From: Halanaerobiales bacterium
Lineage (GTDB): Bacteria; Bacillota_F; Halanaerobiia; DY22613
Assembly (NCBI GenBank): GCA_023128035.1
Contig: JAGMES010000074.1
Span: forward strand, 1-20,659
Length of the DNA: 20,659 nt
Direction of reading: 5' to 3'
Shown here in pieces: positions 14,061-20,659 of this stretch. How positions within the stretch are numbered: position 1 is the first letter of the stretch; each line of letters begins with the position of its first letter. The position numbers and the translations under genes are program-made. The notes under the pieces are model-generated. The model worked only from the letters and a program-made list of their open reading frames with translations, did not search any database and was not told the DNA's origin.

Positions 14061-14835
14061 TTTCCTGCTTTAAAAAGGAAAAATCTTTAATAATTCTCTT
14101 TTTAGGTAATAATTCTAGATCATCGTTATCAATAATTAGAGCATATAAATTACTAAACTTCACCTGTCTGGTTCTTTTTTGCCATCTATCTCCAATTTTG
14201 TGTTTTTTTATTTGGTATAAAATACCTTGATCAATCTCTCTGTCAGGAATAGAAATCCATTTTTCGGTATCCCTTTCATTAATAATTTCCATTTCATATA
14301 ACCTAAGAACTATTGTTTTATAAGGAACAGCAAAAGTGTCCATTAATTTAATAAATTTCAACTCATCCAGATCAGATGAATTTTTTACCTTTAAAAGAGA
14401 CAATTCTTTCTTTAATGACTCATCTGGTACTAATAATAAAGCCGCGAATAAATTCGCCTTTCTTTCCTCTATATTAAATTGATCATTACCATCTTCTAGA
14501 TTTTTAAGATGAAGCAACTCTCTATGAGTATCTGCAACTAAATGATATACTTCATGTGCAACTGCAAAAATCTGCTTTTCATAAGGTAAATAAGAGTTAA
14601 TATATATGAAGACCTGCCCTTTATATTCACATATAAAACCACAAAGTTCATCATCTTCTATAGGAAAAAGTATTAAATCTACATCACTTCTCTCTTCAAT
14701 TATTCTAAAAATATCATCCTGTAAAACATTATCTCTAGCTCCTGTATATTCTTTTTGAAAATACAAAACTTCTTTTTTTACTTCCTCATATGATTGTGGT
14801 CTAGTTTTTTTAAAAATGTTATTTAATAATTCCAT
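14047..14835 (-). CDS. ImmA/IrrE-family metallopeptidase
   Basis: This 262-residue protein has an ImmA/IrrE (PF06114-type) core. HEVYH at 94-98 is the zinc-binding HExxH motif, preceded by the characteristic QIFAVAHE. The second motif, ERKANLFAALLLVP (about 124-137), supplies the further Glu and is diagnostic of the family. The C-terminal 110 residues are unassigned. ImmA-type peptidases cleave or inactivate a partner XRE repressor (ImmR in ICEBs1, DdrO for IrrE). An XRE gene lies 12 bp upstream and the PIN-like gene overlaps its end, so the three form one operon. The peptidase may control the XRE protein or neutralise the nuclease; sequence alone cannot decide. Confidence 0.9.
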   Translation of the reverse strand: MELLNNIFKKTRPQSYEEVKKEVLYFQKEYTGARDNVLQDDIFRIIEERSDVDLILFPIEDDELCGFICEYKGQVFIYINSYLPYEKQIFAVAHEVYHLVADTHRELLHLKNLEDGNDQFNIEERKANLFAALLLVPDESLKKELSLLKVKNSSDLDELKFIKLMDTFAVPYKTIVLRLYEMEIINERDTEKWISIPDREIDQGILYQIKKHKIGDRWQKRTRQVKFSNLYALIIDNDDLELLPKKRIIKDFSFLKQENEDA

Positions 14836-14847
14836 TTAAATCCCACC

Positions 14848-15213
14848 TTATTCTACAAATAAATCCTGATGAGCTTCATTAAGATCACGATGAAATAGAA
14901 TCAAATCCATTACTTTTTTTGCTTTTTTCAACCCATTCTTTGCTGCTTCTGAATTTACTTCTCCCATGAAAGCAATAATTGGATTTTCTTCAATTTCTTC
15001 ATTGTTCTGTTTTACAAGGTCTTCTAAAGAAACTTCTAAAATATCTCCGATCATTTTTATTTCTTCAAGTGTAATATTTTTTCTACCATGAATTATCTTA
15101 TTAACAATTTGTCTTGAAATATTTAATTCTTTAGCTAAATCAACCTGAGTCCAACCAATTTTATCTAATTGTTTTTTAATTCTTTGACCTACTACACTAT
15201 TAAAAGAATTCAT
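14848..15213 (-). CDS. XRE-family HTH regulator/antitoxin
   Basis: This 121-residue protein has an XRE/HTH_3 domain at about 8-68: IKKQLDKIGWTQVDLAKELN, then ISRQIVNKIIHGRKNITLEE and IKMIGDILEVSLEDL. The C-terminal 50 residues (EENPIIAFMGEVNSEAAKNG...) are helical and may bind the partner peptidase. It is the first gene of the operon with the ImmA/IrrE peptidase and PIN-like nuclease, and its RBS is an ideal AGGAGGTG (15221-15228). By analogy with ImmR/ImmA and XRE-COG2856 pairs it should repress its own promoter and act as the antitoxin or switch. Inverted repeats around the -35 are candidate sites. Confidence 0.92.
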   Translation of the reverse strand: MNSFNSVVGQRIKKQLDKIGWTQVDLAKELNISRQIVNKIIHGRKNITLEEIKMIGDILEVSLEDLVKQNNEEIEENPIIAFMGEVNSEAAKNGLKKAKKVMDLILFHRDLNEAHQDLFVE

Positions 15214-15234
15214 ATTTACTCACCTCCTAATTAA

Positions 15235-15263
15235 ATTATATCACTCAGCATTAAAATTATCAA
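15235..15263 (-). promoter_or_regulatory. Promoter of the XRE-ImmA-PIN operon
   Basis: A -35 TTGATA (15258-15263), a 17-bp spacer and consensus -10 TATAAT (15235-15240) are present. The start of transcription should fall near 15228, at the first base of the Shine-Dalgarno, so the mRNA leader would be only about 15 nt. Confidence 0.85.
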
Positions 15264-15268
15264 CGATA
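15258..15268. promoter_or_regulatory. Candidate XRE operator
   Basis: TATCGTTGATA is a small inverted repeat (TATC-3-GATA) overlapping the -35. A longer pair, TATATC ... GATATA, frames the promoter core. Either could be the autoregulatory site of the XRE protein. The repeats are short, so this is tentative. Confidence 0.35.
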
Positions 15269-15391
15269 TATTTACAATATTATTATATGCAATATTTTTG
15301 TGAATGATACATTAACTAATTGAACTCAGGGCGGTATTAGCTTTTAAAAAAAAAGAGATATTAAATTGTAATAAGAAATCAAACTAAATTT

Positions 15392-15425
15392 TAAAAAGGA
15401 CTTCTTACTCAATCCAAGAAGTCCT
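15392..15425 (-). terminator. Terminator of the activase gene
   Basis: A perfect 10-bp inverted repeat (AGGACTTCTT / AAGAAGTCCT) with a 9-nt loop is followed on the minus strand by TTTTTAAAA. It lies 10 bp after the stop of the 1421-residue gene. Confidence 0.88.
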
Positions 15426-15434
15426 CATTACGTC

Positions 15435-18400
15435 CTATATTGCTACAGTCTTTTCATCTCTCCCAACACTTTCTTCCTTCTCAAGATTTTTAAACGCCAC
15501 AGAAAGCATCAGCTTAATCCGATTTAATTGATTAACTTCACTCGCACCTGGATCATAATCAATCGCGGCAATATTAGCTAGTGGATATGATCTTCTAAGC
15601 TCTTTAATCATACCCTTTCCTGTAATATGGTTTGGTAAACAAGCAAAAGGTTGTAGACAAACGATATTAGTCGCTCCACTCTCTATCAATTCAACCATCT
15701 CTGCTGTCAAGAACCAACCTTCACCTGTCTGATTTCCTATTGAGAGATGTTTTGACGCACCTTTAGCTAATTCTTGAATCGGCCTTGGAGCTTCAAATCG
15801 CTTACTTGCCTCTAATGCCTTTTTCATATTTTTCCTATAAAATTCAATGGCACTTATAACAAAATTACCTGCAATCATTCCACCAAAACTTCCTGATAAT
15901 TCTTCATATTTTACTTTATGATTAAAAGCAGTGTATAATAGAAAATCAGTCAAATCAGGCACCACTGCTTCTGCTCCCTCTGCTTCCAATAATTCAACGA
16001 TATTATTATTAGCAGTAGGATGGAATTTCACCAATATCTCACCTACTACTCCAACTTTTGGCTTAACTAATTTCTTATCAATTTCTAGATTATCAAAATC
16101 CTTAACTATTCTATGCACGTTCTTTTTGAACGCTTTGAAACCACCCTTTAATAATGCATCTTTACATCTCTTAACCCAATACTCATATAGTTGATTTGCT
16201 GAGCCTAGTATTTTTTCATATGGTCTTACTCTATATAAAACTCTCATAAGTAAGTCACCATAAACTAATGCCATCATCGCATTGTGTAACATTGGAATAT
16301 TTACCTTAAATCCAGGATTTTTCTCCAGCCCTACCGCATTAAAAGAGATTACTGGTACTTGCTCCATACCTGCATCCTTTAAAGCCTTTCTGATAAAGGC
16401 AATATAATTGGTTGCTCGACAACCACCACCAGTTTGAGAGATTAAAACTGAAGTATTATTTACATCATATTTTCCTGATTTCAAAGCTGCCATGATCTGA
16501 CCTACTGTAATTATGGATGGATAACATGCATCATTATTTACATATCTTAATCCTGCATCTATAGCCATATTATCAACTGATGGAAGTACTTCTACATTAT
16601 ATCCTGCCTTATTAAAAGCTACATCTAAAAACTGAAAATGAATTGGAGACATCTGTGGTGCTAAGATCGTATGCTTTTGCTTCATCTCTTTTGTGAACAA
16701 AACTCTTTGAGGGTTTTGAAATAATTCTTTTGGCTCAAAGTTTCTCTTATCTCTTTCTTCAATAGCTGCAATTAATGAACGAATACGAATTCTTACTGCA
16801 CCTAAATTATTAATCTCATCTATTTTAATTACTGTATATATTTTCCCATAACGCTCTAAAATCTCTTGAACTTGATCTGTAGTAACCGCATCCAATCCAC
16901 AACCAAATGAATTCAACTGTATCATCTCTAAATCTTTTTGATGTGCTACATACTCTGCCGCTCGATACATTCTAGAATGATAAACCCATTGGTCAACAAC
17001 CCTGAGTGGTCTTTCAACCTTAGTAAGATGACTTATAGCATCTTCTGAAAGCACTGCAAAACCAAAGGATTTGATCATCTCAGGAATACCATGATTGATC
17101 TCTGGGTCAATATGATATGGGCGACCAGCAAGAACAATACCTTTAATCTTATTATCATTTATATATTTAAGAGTTTCTTCTCCTTTTTTCCATACATCGT
17201 CTTTATATCTATCAAGTTCTTTATAAGCTAAAACTGTAGCTCTAACAATCTCATCTTTTGAAATACCCTCAGATGCTAACTCCTTGATCAATCGTTTCAC
17301 AATTCGCTTATGATTATCTATTGGCAAAAATGGATGATAAAAAGTAATCTCACCAGTTCTTAGATCATCCATATTTGCATTTATCGTTTCAGGATAAGAG
17401 ATAACAATTGGACAGTTGTAATGATTGCCGGTTTCCTTATCTTCCTCAATATTAAATGGAATACACGGATAAAAGATTTTCTTGATACCTCTATTCACCA
17501 GATCTTGAATATGGCCGTGGACAAGTTTTCCGGGATAACAAACAGATTCTGAAGGTATCGTCTCCATACCTAATTCATAAATTCGTTTTGATGAACGGCT
17601 AGATAACTCAACTCTATAGCCCAATTCACTAAAGAAAGTAAACCAAAATGGATAATCTTCATATATATTTAAAACTCGCGGTATACCAATTACCCCTCTA
17701 AATGCTTCTTCTTTTGTAAGAGATTTATAACCAAATACTCTCTTATATTTATAATCATAGAGATTTGGAATCTCACTCTCTACTCTTTCTATACCTGCTC
17801 CTCTTTCACAGCGATTCCCAGAAATATATTCCCGTCCATCTGAAAAGTGGTTGATGGTTAACAAACAATTGTTTCCACATAAGCCACACCGTTTCATAGA
17901 AGAATTAGTTTTAAATTCAATCAATTCAGCACCTTGAAGCATACTTGTCTCATACCCATCTTTATAATGCTCTTTAGCTACTAAAGCTGCTCCAAATGCA
18001 CCCATAATTCCTGCAATATCAGGGCGAACAACTTCTCGACCAATAATTTTTTCTAATGATTGAAGTACCGCTTCATTATAAAAAGTACCACCCTGAACTA
18101 CAATCTTTTCTCCCAAATCTTCTGCTCTTTTTAATCTAATTACCTTAAATAATGCATTTTTGATAACAGAATATGAAATACCAGCAGAGATATCACTAAC
18201 GTCTGCCCCTTCTTTTTGCGCTTGTTTAACTTTTGAATTCATAAACACAGTACACCGAGTCCCCAAATCTACAGGATTTTTTGATTGAATTCCAGCCTTT
18301 GCAAAGTCTTTGACATCCATCTCCAATGATTTAGCAAAAGTTTCAATAAAAGAACCACATCCTGAAGAACAAGCTTCATTTAACATAATTAAATCTATAA

Positions 18401-19700
18401 CACCGTCATGAATTTTCAAACTCTTCATATCCTGCCCACCAATATCTAAAACAAAATCTACACCCGGTAAGAAAAATTCAGCAGCTTTATAATGGGCAAC
18501 TGTTTCTATTTCTCCAATATCAACCTTTAAAGCTGATTTAAGCAAATGTTCTCCATAACCTGTCACAGTAGAGTTTACAATCTTAGTTTTTTTATTTAGC
18601 TTCTTATATAAATCTTTTAAAGCATTAACACTAGACTCCAACGGGCTCCCCATATTACTTCCATAATATGAATATAACAAATTCCCCTCTTCATCAATAA
18701 GTGCAACTTTCGTTGTAGTCGAACCTGCATCTATACCTAAATAGGACTTTCCTTCATAATTTTCCCACTCAATTCTTTTTACCTTATGTAATGAATGTCT
18801 TTTTTGAAATGCTTCATACTCTTCATCAGTTGCAAATAGTGGCTCTAGCTTTTTCTTTTCTTCACTATCCATTTCATTAATCCTTGGTACTCTTTCGTAT
18901 AAAGATTCAAATGAAAAAGATTCTTTATTTTTAGCGGACAAAGCTGCTCCCAACGCAACAAAGTATTGAGAATTTTCAGGAAAGATAACTTCTTCTTTCT
19001 TCAGTTTCAAAGTTTCAATAAATCTTTTTCTAAGCTCAGACATAAAATATAAAGGTCCACCTAAAAAAGCCACATTTCCACGAATCGGCTTTCCCTGGGC
19101 CAGCCCACTTATCGTCTGATTCACAATAGCTTGAAGAACAGATACAGCAATATCCTCTTTTGCCGCCCCCTCATTTAACAATGGTTGAATATCTGTTTTA
19201 GCAAATACCCCACACCTGGAAGCAACAGGATAAATTACTTTATGTTTTTTCGCCAATTCATTAAGCCCTGCCGCATCTGTTTGCAATAAAGTCGCCATCT
19301 GATCGATAAAAGCCCCAGTACCTCCAGCGCAAGTTCCATTCATTCTCTGTTCAAGCGAATCTCCAAGATAGGTAATCTTTGCATCCTCTCCACCTAATTC
19401 GATGGCTACATCTGTAGTTGGAATAAGCCTTTCAATAGCTTTAGTACAAGCTATCACCTCTTGAATAAAAGGTATTTCTAGTTTTTTGGCAATATTAAAT
19501 CCACCAGACCCGGTAATCCTTAAAGTTAAATGATTTTTTTGTAAAATTGATTTGGCATCATCAACCATAGAAACGACAGTGTTTTTTATATCTGAGAAGT
19601 GCCTTTTATACTTTTTATATATAATTTTAGTTTCCTTTAAAACAACCATTTTTACTGTTGTTGAACCAACATCAAGTCCAACATTGAAAAGATTTTTCAT
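15435..19700 (-). CDS. Giant acyl-CoA dehydratase activase-related protein (BadF/HgdC ASKHA ATPase, DUF2229)
   Basis: This 1421-residue protein has two tandem BadF/BadG/HgdC-type ASKHA ATPase domains. The first (about 5-260) has LDVGSTTVK (9-17), [11 protein letters not shown] (Cys124) and SRCGVFAK (Cys163); the second (about 318-580) has [21 protein letters not shown] (Cys444/448) and [10 protein letters not shown] (Cys483). The Cys pairs correspond to the [4Fe-4S] ligands of dimeric HgdC activators. Next come a cysteine cluster, RCGLCGNNC (604-612) with Cys631, a DUF2229 region (about 665-890) and a long C-terminal part with HgdB-like cysteines ([20 protein letters not shown]). HgdC-type activators use ATP to send a low-potential electron to 2-hydroxyacyl-CoA dehydratases; the target of this large fused class is unknown. 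No dehydratase genes are adjacent. It is monocistronic, with RBS AGGGGTGA upstream. Confidence 0.92.
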   Translation of the reverse strand: MKNLFNVGLDVGSTTVKMVVLKETKIIYKKYKRHFSDIKNTVVSMVDDAKSILQKNHLTLRITGSGGFNIAKKLEIPFIQEVIACTKAIERLIPTTDVAIELGGEDAKITYLGDSLEQRMNGTCAGGTGAFIDQMATLLQTDAAGLNELAKKHKVIYPVASRCGVFAKTDIQPLLNEGAAKEDIAVSVLQAIVNQTISGLAQGKPIRGNVAFLGGPLYFMSELRKRFIETLKLKKEEVIFPENSQYFVALGAALSAKNKESFSFESLYERVPRINEMDSEEKKKLEPLFATDEEYEAFQKRHSLHKVKRIEWENYEGKSYLGIDAGSTTTKVALIDEEGNLLYSYYGSNMGSPLESSVNALKDLYKKLNKKTKIVNSTVTGYGEHLLKSALKVDIGEIETVAHYKAAEFFLPGVDFVLDIGGQDMKSLKIHDGVIDLIMLNEACSSGCGSFIETFAKSLEMDVKDFAKAGIQSKNPVDLGTRCTVFMNSKVKQAQKEGADVSDISAGISYSVIKNALFKVIRLKRAEDLGEKIVVQGGTFYNEAVLQSLEKIIGREVVRPDIAGIMGAFGAALVAKEHYKDGYETSMLQGAELIEFKTNSSMKRCGLCGNNCLLTINHFSDGREYISGNRCERGAGIERVESEIPNLYDYKYKRVFGYKSLTKEEAFRGVIGIPRVLNIYEDYPFWFTFFSELGYRVELSSRSSKRIYELGMETIPSESVCYPGKLVHGHIQDLVNRGIKKIFYPCIPFNIEEDKETGNHYNCPIVISYPETINANMDDLRTGEITFYHPFLPIDNHKRIVKRLIKELASEGISKDEIVRATVLAYKELDRYKDDVWKKGEETLKYINDNKIKGIVLAGRPYHIDPEINHGIPEMIKSFGFAVLSEDAISHLTKVERPLRVVDQWVYHSRMYRAAEYVAHQKDLEMIQLNSFGCGLDAVTTDQVQEILERYGKIYTVIKIDEINNLGAVRIRIRSLIAAIEERDKRNFEPKELFQNPQRVLFTKEMKQKHTILAPQMSPIHFQFLDVAFNKAGYNVEVLPSVDNMAIDAGLRYVNNDACYPSIITVGQIMAALKSGKYDVNNTSVLISQTGGGCRATNYIAFIRKALKDAGMEQVPVISFNAVGLEKNPGFKVNIPMLHNAMMALVYGDLLMRVLYRVRPYEKILGSANQLYEYWVKRCKDALLKGGFKAFKKNVHRIVKDFDNLEIDKKLVKPKVGVVGEILVKFHPTANNNIVELLEAEGAEAVVPDLTDFLLYTAFNHKVKYEELSGSFGGMIAGNFVISAIEFYRKNMKKALEASKRFEAPRPIQELAKGASKHLSIGNQTGEGWFLTAEMVELIESGATNIVCLQPFACLPNHITGKGMIKELRRSYPLANIAAIDYDPGASEVNQLNRIKLMLSVAFKNLEKEESVGRDEKTVAI

Positions 19701-19764
19701 TTCTTTTCACCCCTAGTATATTCATTTTATAATGGATATTAATTTATTACACAAATTATTCTAC

Positions 19765-19795
19765 CTTTATTGCCGCCCAGAAAAAATCAATAAAG
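19765..19795 (-). promoter_or_regulatory. Hairpin in the activase 5' leader
   Basis: An 8-bp stem, CTTTATTG / CAATAAAG, with a 15-nt loop lies in the roughly 150-nt untranslated leader of the activase gene. No known riboswitch is recognised. A 14-codon frame (19796-19840, reading YGVDVGIRESA) precedes it and may be a leader ORF or chance. Confidence 0.3.
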
Positions 19796-19858
19796 CTATG
19801 CACTCTCTCGAATTCCTACATCAACTCCATAAATTAGCATTTATTTTCCAATAACTAT

Positions 19859-19887
19859 ATTATAATGAACGCTTGTTCATTTGTCAA
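19859..19887 (-). promoter_or_regulatory. Promoter of the activase gene
   Basis: Consensus -35 TTGACA (19882-19887) and -10 TATAAT (19859-19864) are separated by exactly 17 bp. This is one of the strongest promoters in the window, and its spacer is almost wholly occupied by an operator palindrome. Confidence 0.9.
19864..19881. promoter_or_regulatory. TetR-type operator inside the activase promoter
   Basis: AATGAACGCTTGTTCATT is an inverted repeat with 7-bp arms (AATGAAC / GTTCATT) around 4 bp, filling the -35/-10 spacer. It resembles operators of FadR/TetR-type repressors, and a bound dimer would block RNA polymerase. It differs from the palindrome in front of the local tetR gene, so the cognate repressor is probably encoded outside the window. 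Confidence 0.75.
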
Positions 19888-19915
19888 TAGGAGATACTTG
19901 AATTGTAAAAATAAG

Positions 19916-19961
19916 AAAGTTGTTGACAATAAGTCTTAACTTAACTTATATCAACAGCTTT
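19916..19961 (-). terminator. Long imperfect hairpin, possible terminator of the permease/Ppx relics
   Basis: AAAGTTGTTGA pairs with TCAACAGCTTT (one G-T pair), and ATAAGT / ACTTAT continues the stem inside it. On the minus strand the stem is followed by CTTATTTTTAC. Together with the GAGGTAATAAC hairpin at 19981-20005 it would stop minus-strand readthrough from the broken genes into the activase promoter. Confidence 0.5.
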
Positions 19962-19980
19962 CATATTCTTAATCAAAATC

Positions 19981-20005
19981 GAGGTAATAACTACGTTATT
20001 ACCTC
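19981..20005. terminator. 11-bp hairpin, possible weak terminator
   Basis: GAGGTAATAAC / GTTATTACCTC is a perfect 11-bp stem with a 3-nt loop. Neither strand has a good T-run after it. It overlaps the stop codon of the Ppx/GppA-like fragment. Confidence 0.4.
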
Positions 20006-20142
20006 TTAAGTTTAACGACTTCAGAAGGAGATTTTAACTCCGAATAAAGTTTTGAAATTGTTCTAATACTTCCACCCCCACCTATAGAGAAGAGGGACTT
20101 CCCCTTTGAAATGTCGTTAACAATCACATCAACGTTCCTCAT
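19999..20142 (-). pseudogene. Possible Ppx/GppA-like fragment
   Basis: A 47-codon frame begins at the ATG at 20142, in the same frame as and 3 bp beyond the stop of the permease relic. It contains KGKSLFSIGGGGSIRTISKL, which resembles the G-x-G-G-(T/S)-x-R-x-(L/I)-(A/S)-x-(L/I) segment of exopolyphosphatase/GppA proteins. An intact member has 300 or more residues, so only a short internal piece would remain. No RBS is visible. The frame also contains the 19-bp sequence shared with the asnS leader (as SPSEVVK). The family call rests on one motif. Confidence 0.4.
20011..20029 (-). repeat. 19-bp repeat, copy 2 (inverted relative to copy 1)
   Basis: The reverse complement of this segment is TCCTTCTGAAGTCGTTAAA, identical to 8023-8041. 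It lies inside the Ppx/GppA-like fragment. Confidence 0.8.
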
Positions 20143-20145
20143 ACA

Positions 20146-20436
20146 TTATTTTATAATTTCATCAAAACATTTTTTTCTTGTAAATAAATAAAATACAGTT
20201 TGGAATATAAAATATATTCCGATTATAACTAAAGAATTAAGCAAAATCTTTCCATAAAAAGGAATATTAACCGTCATGACTGCTATAAAAAGAAAACCTA
20301 AAATACTACCTAAAATTATCGGAATAAAGAATATCGGTTTTAATTCCTTTGAGATCATCTTTTTCATCTCCAAATCTGTGATACCTATCTTAAATAACTT
20401 TTTATACTTGATCTTTCCTTCTTCTATATCTGGACA
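20146..20436 (-). pseudogene. C-terminal fragment of a BceB-like (FtsX-type) ABC permease
   Basis: The open frame runs from about 20436 to the stop at 20146. It includes KKLFKIGITDLEMKKMISKE, then LKPIFFIPIILGSILGFLFI, a second helix (ILLNSLVIIGIYFIFQTVFY) and a basic tail. This is the end of a bacitracin-export-type permease: the (Y/F)-x-x-L-x-K-I-G-I-T-x-x-E linker followed by the last two transmembrane helices. Coding similarity extends upstream of the first internal ATG to near 20430, where transposon-like sequence begins, so the gene was cut by an insertion. Full-length permeases have about 630-650 residues; roughly 95 remain. Such permeases work with a BceA ATPase and a BceRS two-component system, none of which is seen here. 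Confidence 0.75.
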
Positions 20437-20659
20437 GTCAAAAGTTTTTTGGAAATTTCATAAAAAAATATAACTCTCCAGCGTTTGACTACAAAAATTA
20501 TGTGGAAATTTCTAGATCAAGTTTTTAATAAATTTAAAGAATGTTTTAGCCGACAAGCAAGCTTTCAAAGGACGACCATGTGAAGAAATGAAAAGACTAA
20601 TCTTATCGACACTAAAAGCAATTGAAGGCTATGTCTTATGTGGTTCTATTGCAATAGGA
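20431..20659 (+). mobile_element. Internally deleted transposase remnant, running off the window
   Basis: From the ATG at 20500 one frame reads MWKFLDQVFNKFKECFSRQA and ASF, typical of the N-terminus of a DDE transposase, and stops at 20583. Another frame, from about 20564 to the window end, reads CEEMKRLILSTLKAIEGYVL and CGSIAIG, which looks like a much later, C-terminal part. The middle, including the catalytic region, is absent, and the two parts are out of frame, so the element cannot code for an active enzyme. Its left boundary is near 20431, where the permease coding sequence is interrupted. The IS family is not certain; IS4-like is a guess. Terminal repeats cannot be defined from one end. 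Confidence 0.55.

Noticed and set aside
15931..16194. 87-residue plus-strand frame inside the activase gene
   Set aside because: It is antisense to conserved activase sequence and Ser/Thr/Asn-rich as expected for a complement frame.

Overview
The window looks like chromosome of a low-GC Firmicute, probably an anaerobe of the Clostridia/Halanaerobiia type. The reasons are AT-rich sequence, strong AGGAGG-type ribosome binding sites, a T-box leader on asnS, and a giant 2-hydroxyacyl-CoA dehydratase-type activase. The taxonomic guess is an inference; no rRNA or other marker gene is present.

Layout. (1) 1-4380, minus strand: a MarR regulator followed by a heterodimeric ABC exporter, with a MarR-like palindrome next to the promoter and an intrinsic terminator at the end. 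(2) 4434-6560: a stand-alone HExxH metallopeptidase gene with its own promoter, then a decay zone with a group II intron-like 3' remnant, a fragment of an NADH-dehydrogenase-type flavoprotein, and a broken U32 peptidase gene. (3) 6559-8368, minus: asnS behind a complete T-box leader with AAC (Asn) specifier, promoter and terminator. (4) 8423-11357, plus: a TetR regulator translationally coupled to an RND/MMPL exporter, with an operator palindrome downstream of the promoter and a terminator. (5) 11499-12461, plus: a membrane-anchored VanY-type D,D-carboxypeptidase, perhaps preceded by an overlapping small ORF. (6) 12477-13052, minus: a leader that reads as a ribosome-mediated attenuator. It has a 21-residue ORF containing HHHHGCKLCFC, a 1:2 hairpin overlapping those codons, a terminator, and a possible 2:3 antiterminator. 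It sits in front of a truncated alpha/beta hydrolase. (7) 13085-15263, minus: an XRE regulator, ImmA/IrrE metallopeptidase and PIN-like nuclease operon, followed by a small frameshifted gene; this looks like a toxin-antitoxin or defence module. (8) 15397-19887, minus: a 1421-residue double-ASKHA acyl-CoA dehydratase activase-related protein, whose promoter carries a TetR-type operator between -35 and -10. (9) 19999-20659: remnants of a Ppx/GppA-like protein, the C-terminus of a BceB-like ABC permease, and an internally deleted transposase at the edge.

The most notable items are the His/Cys leader-peptide attenuator at 12840-13052 and the three- to four-gene XRE/ImmA/PIN module beside it. A 19-bp exact repeat also links the asnS leader to the decayed region near 20 kb. 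Roughly six broken genes and mobile-element scars make 5.4-6.6 kb, 12.4-13.3 kb and 20.0-20.7 kb accessory, eroding sequence, while the asnS, exporter and activase regions look intact.
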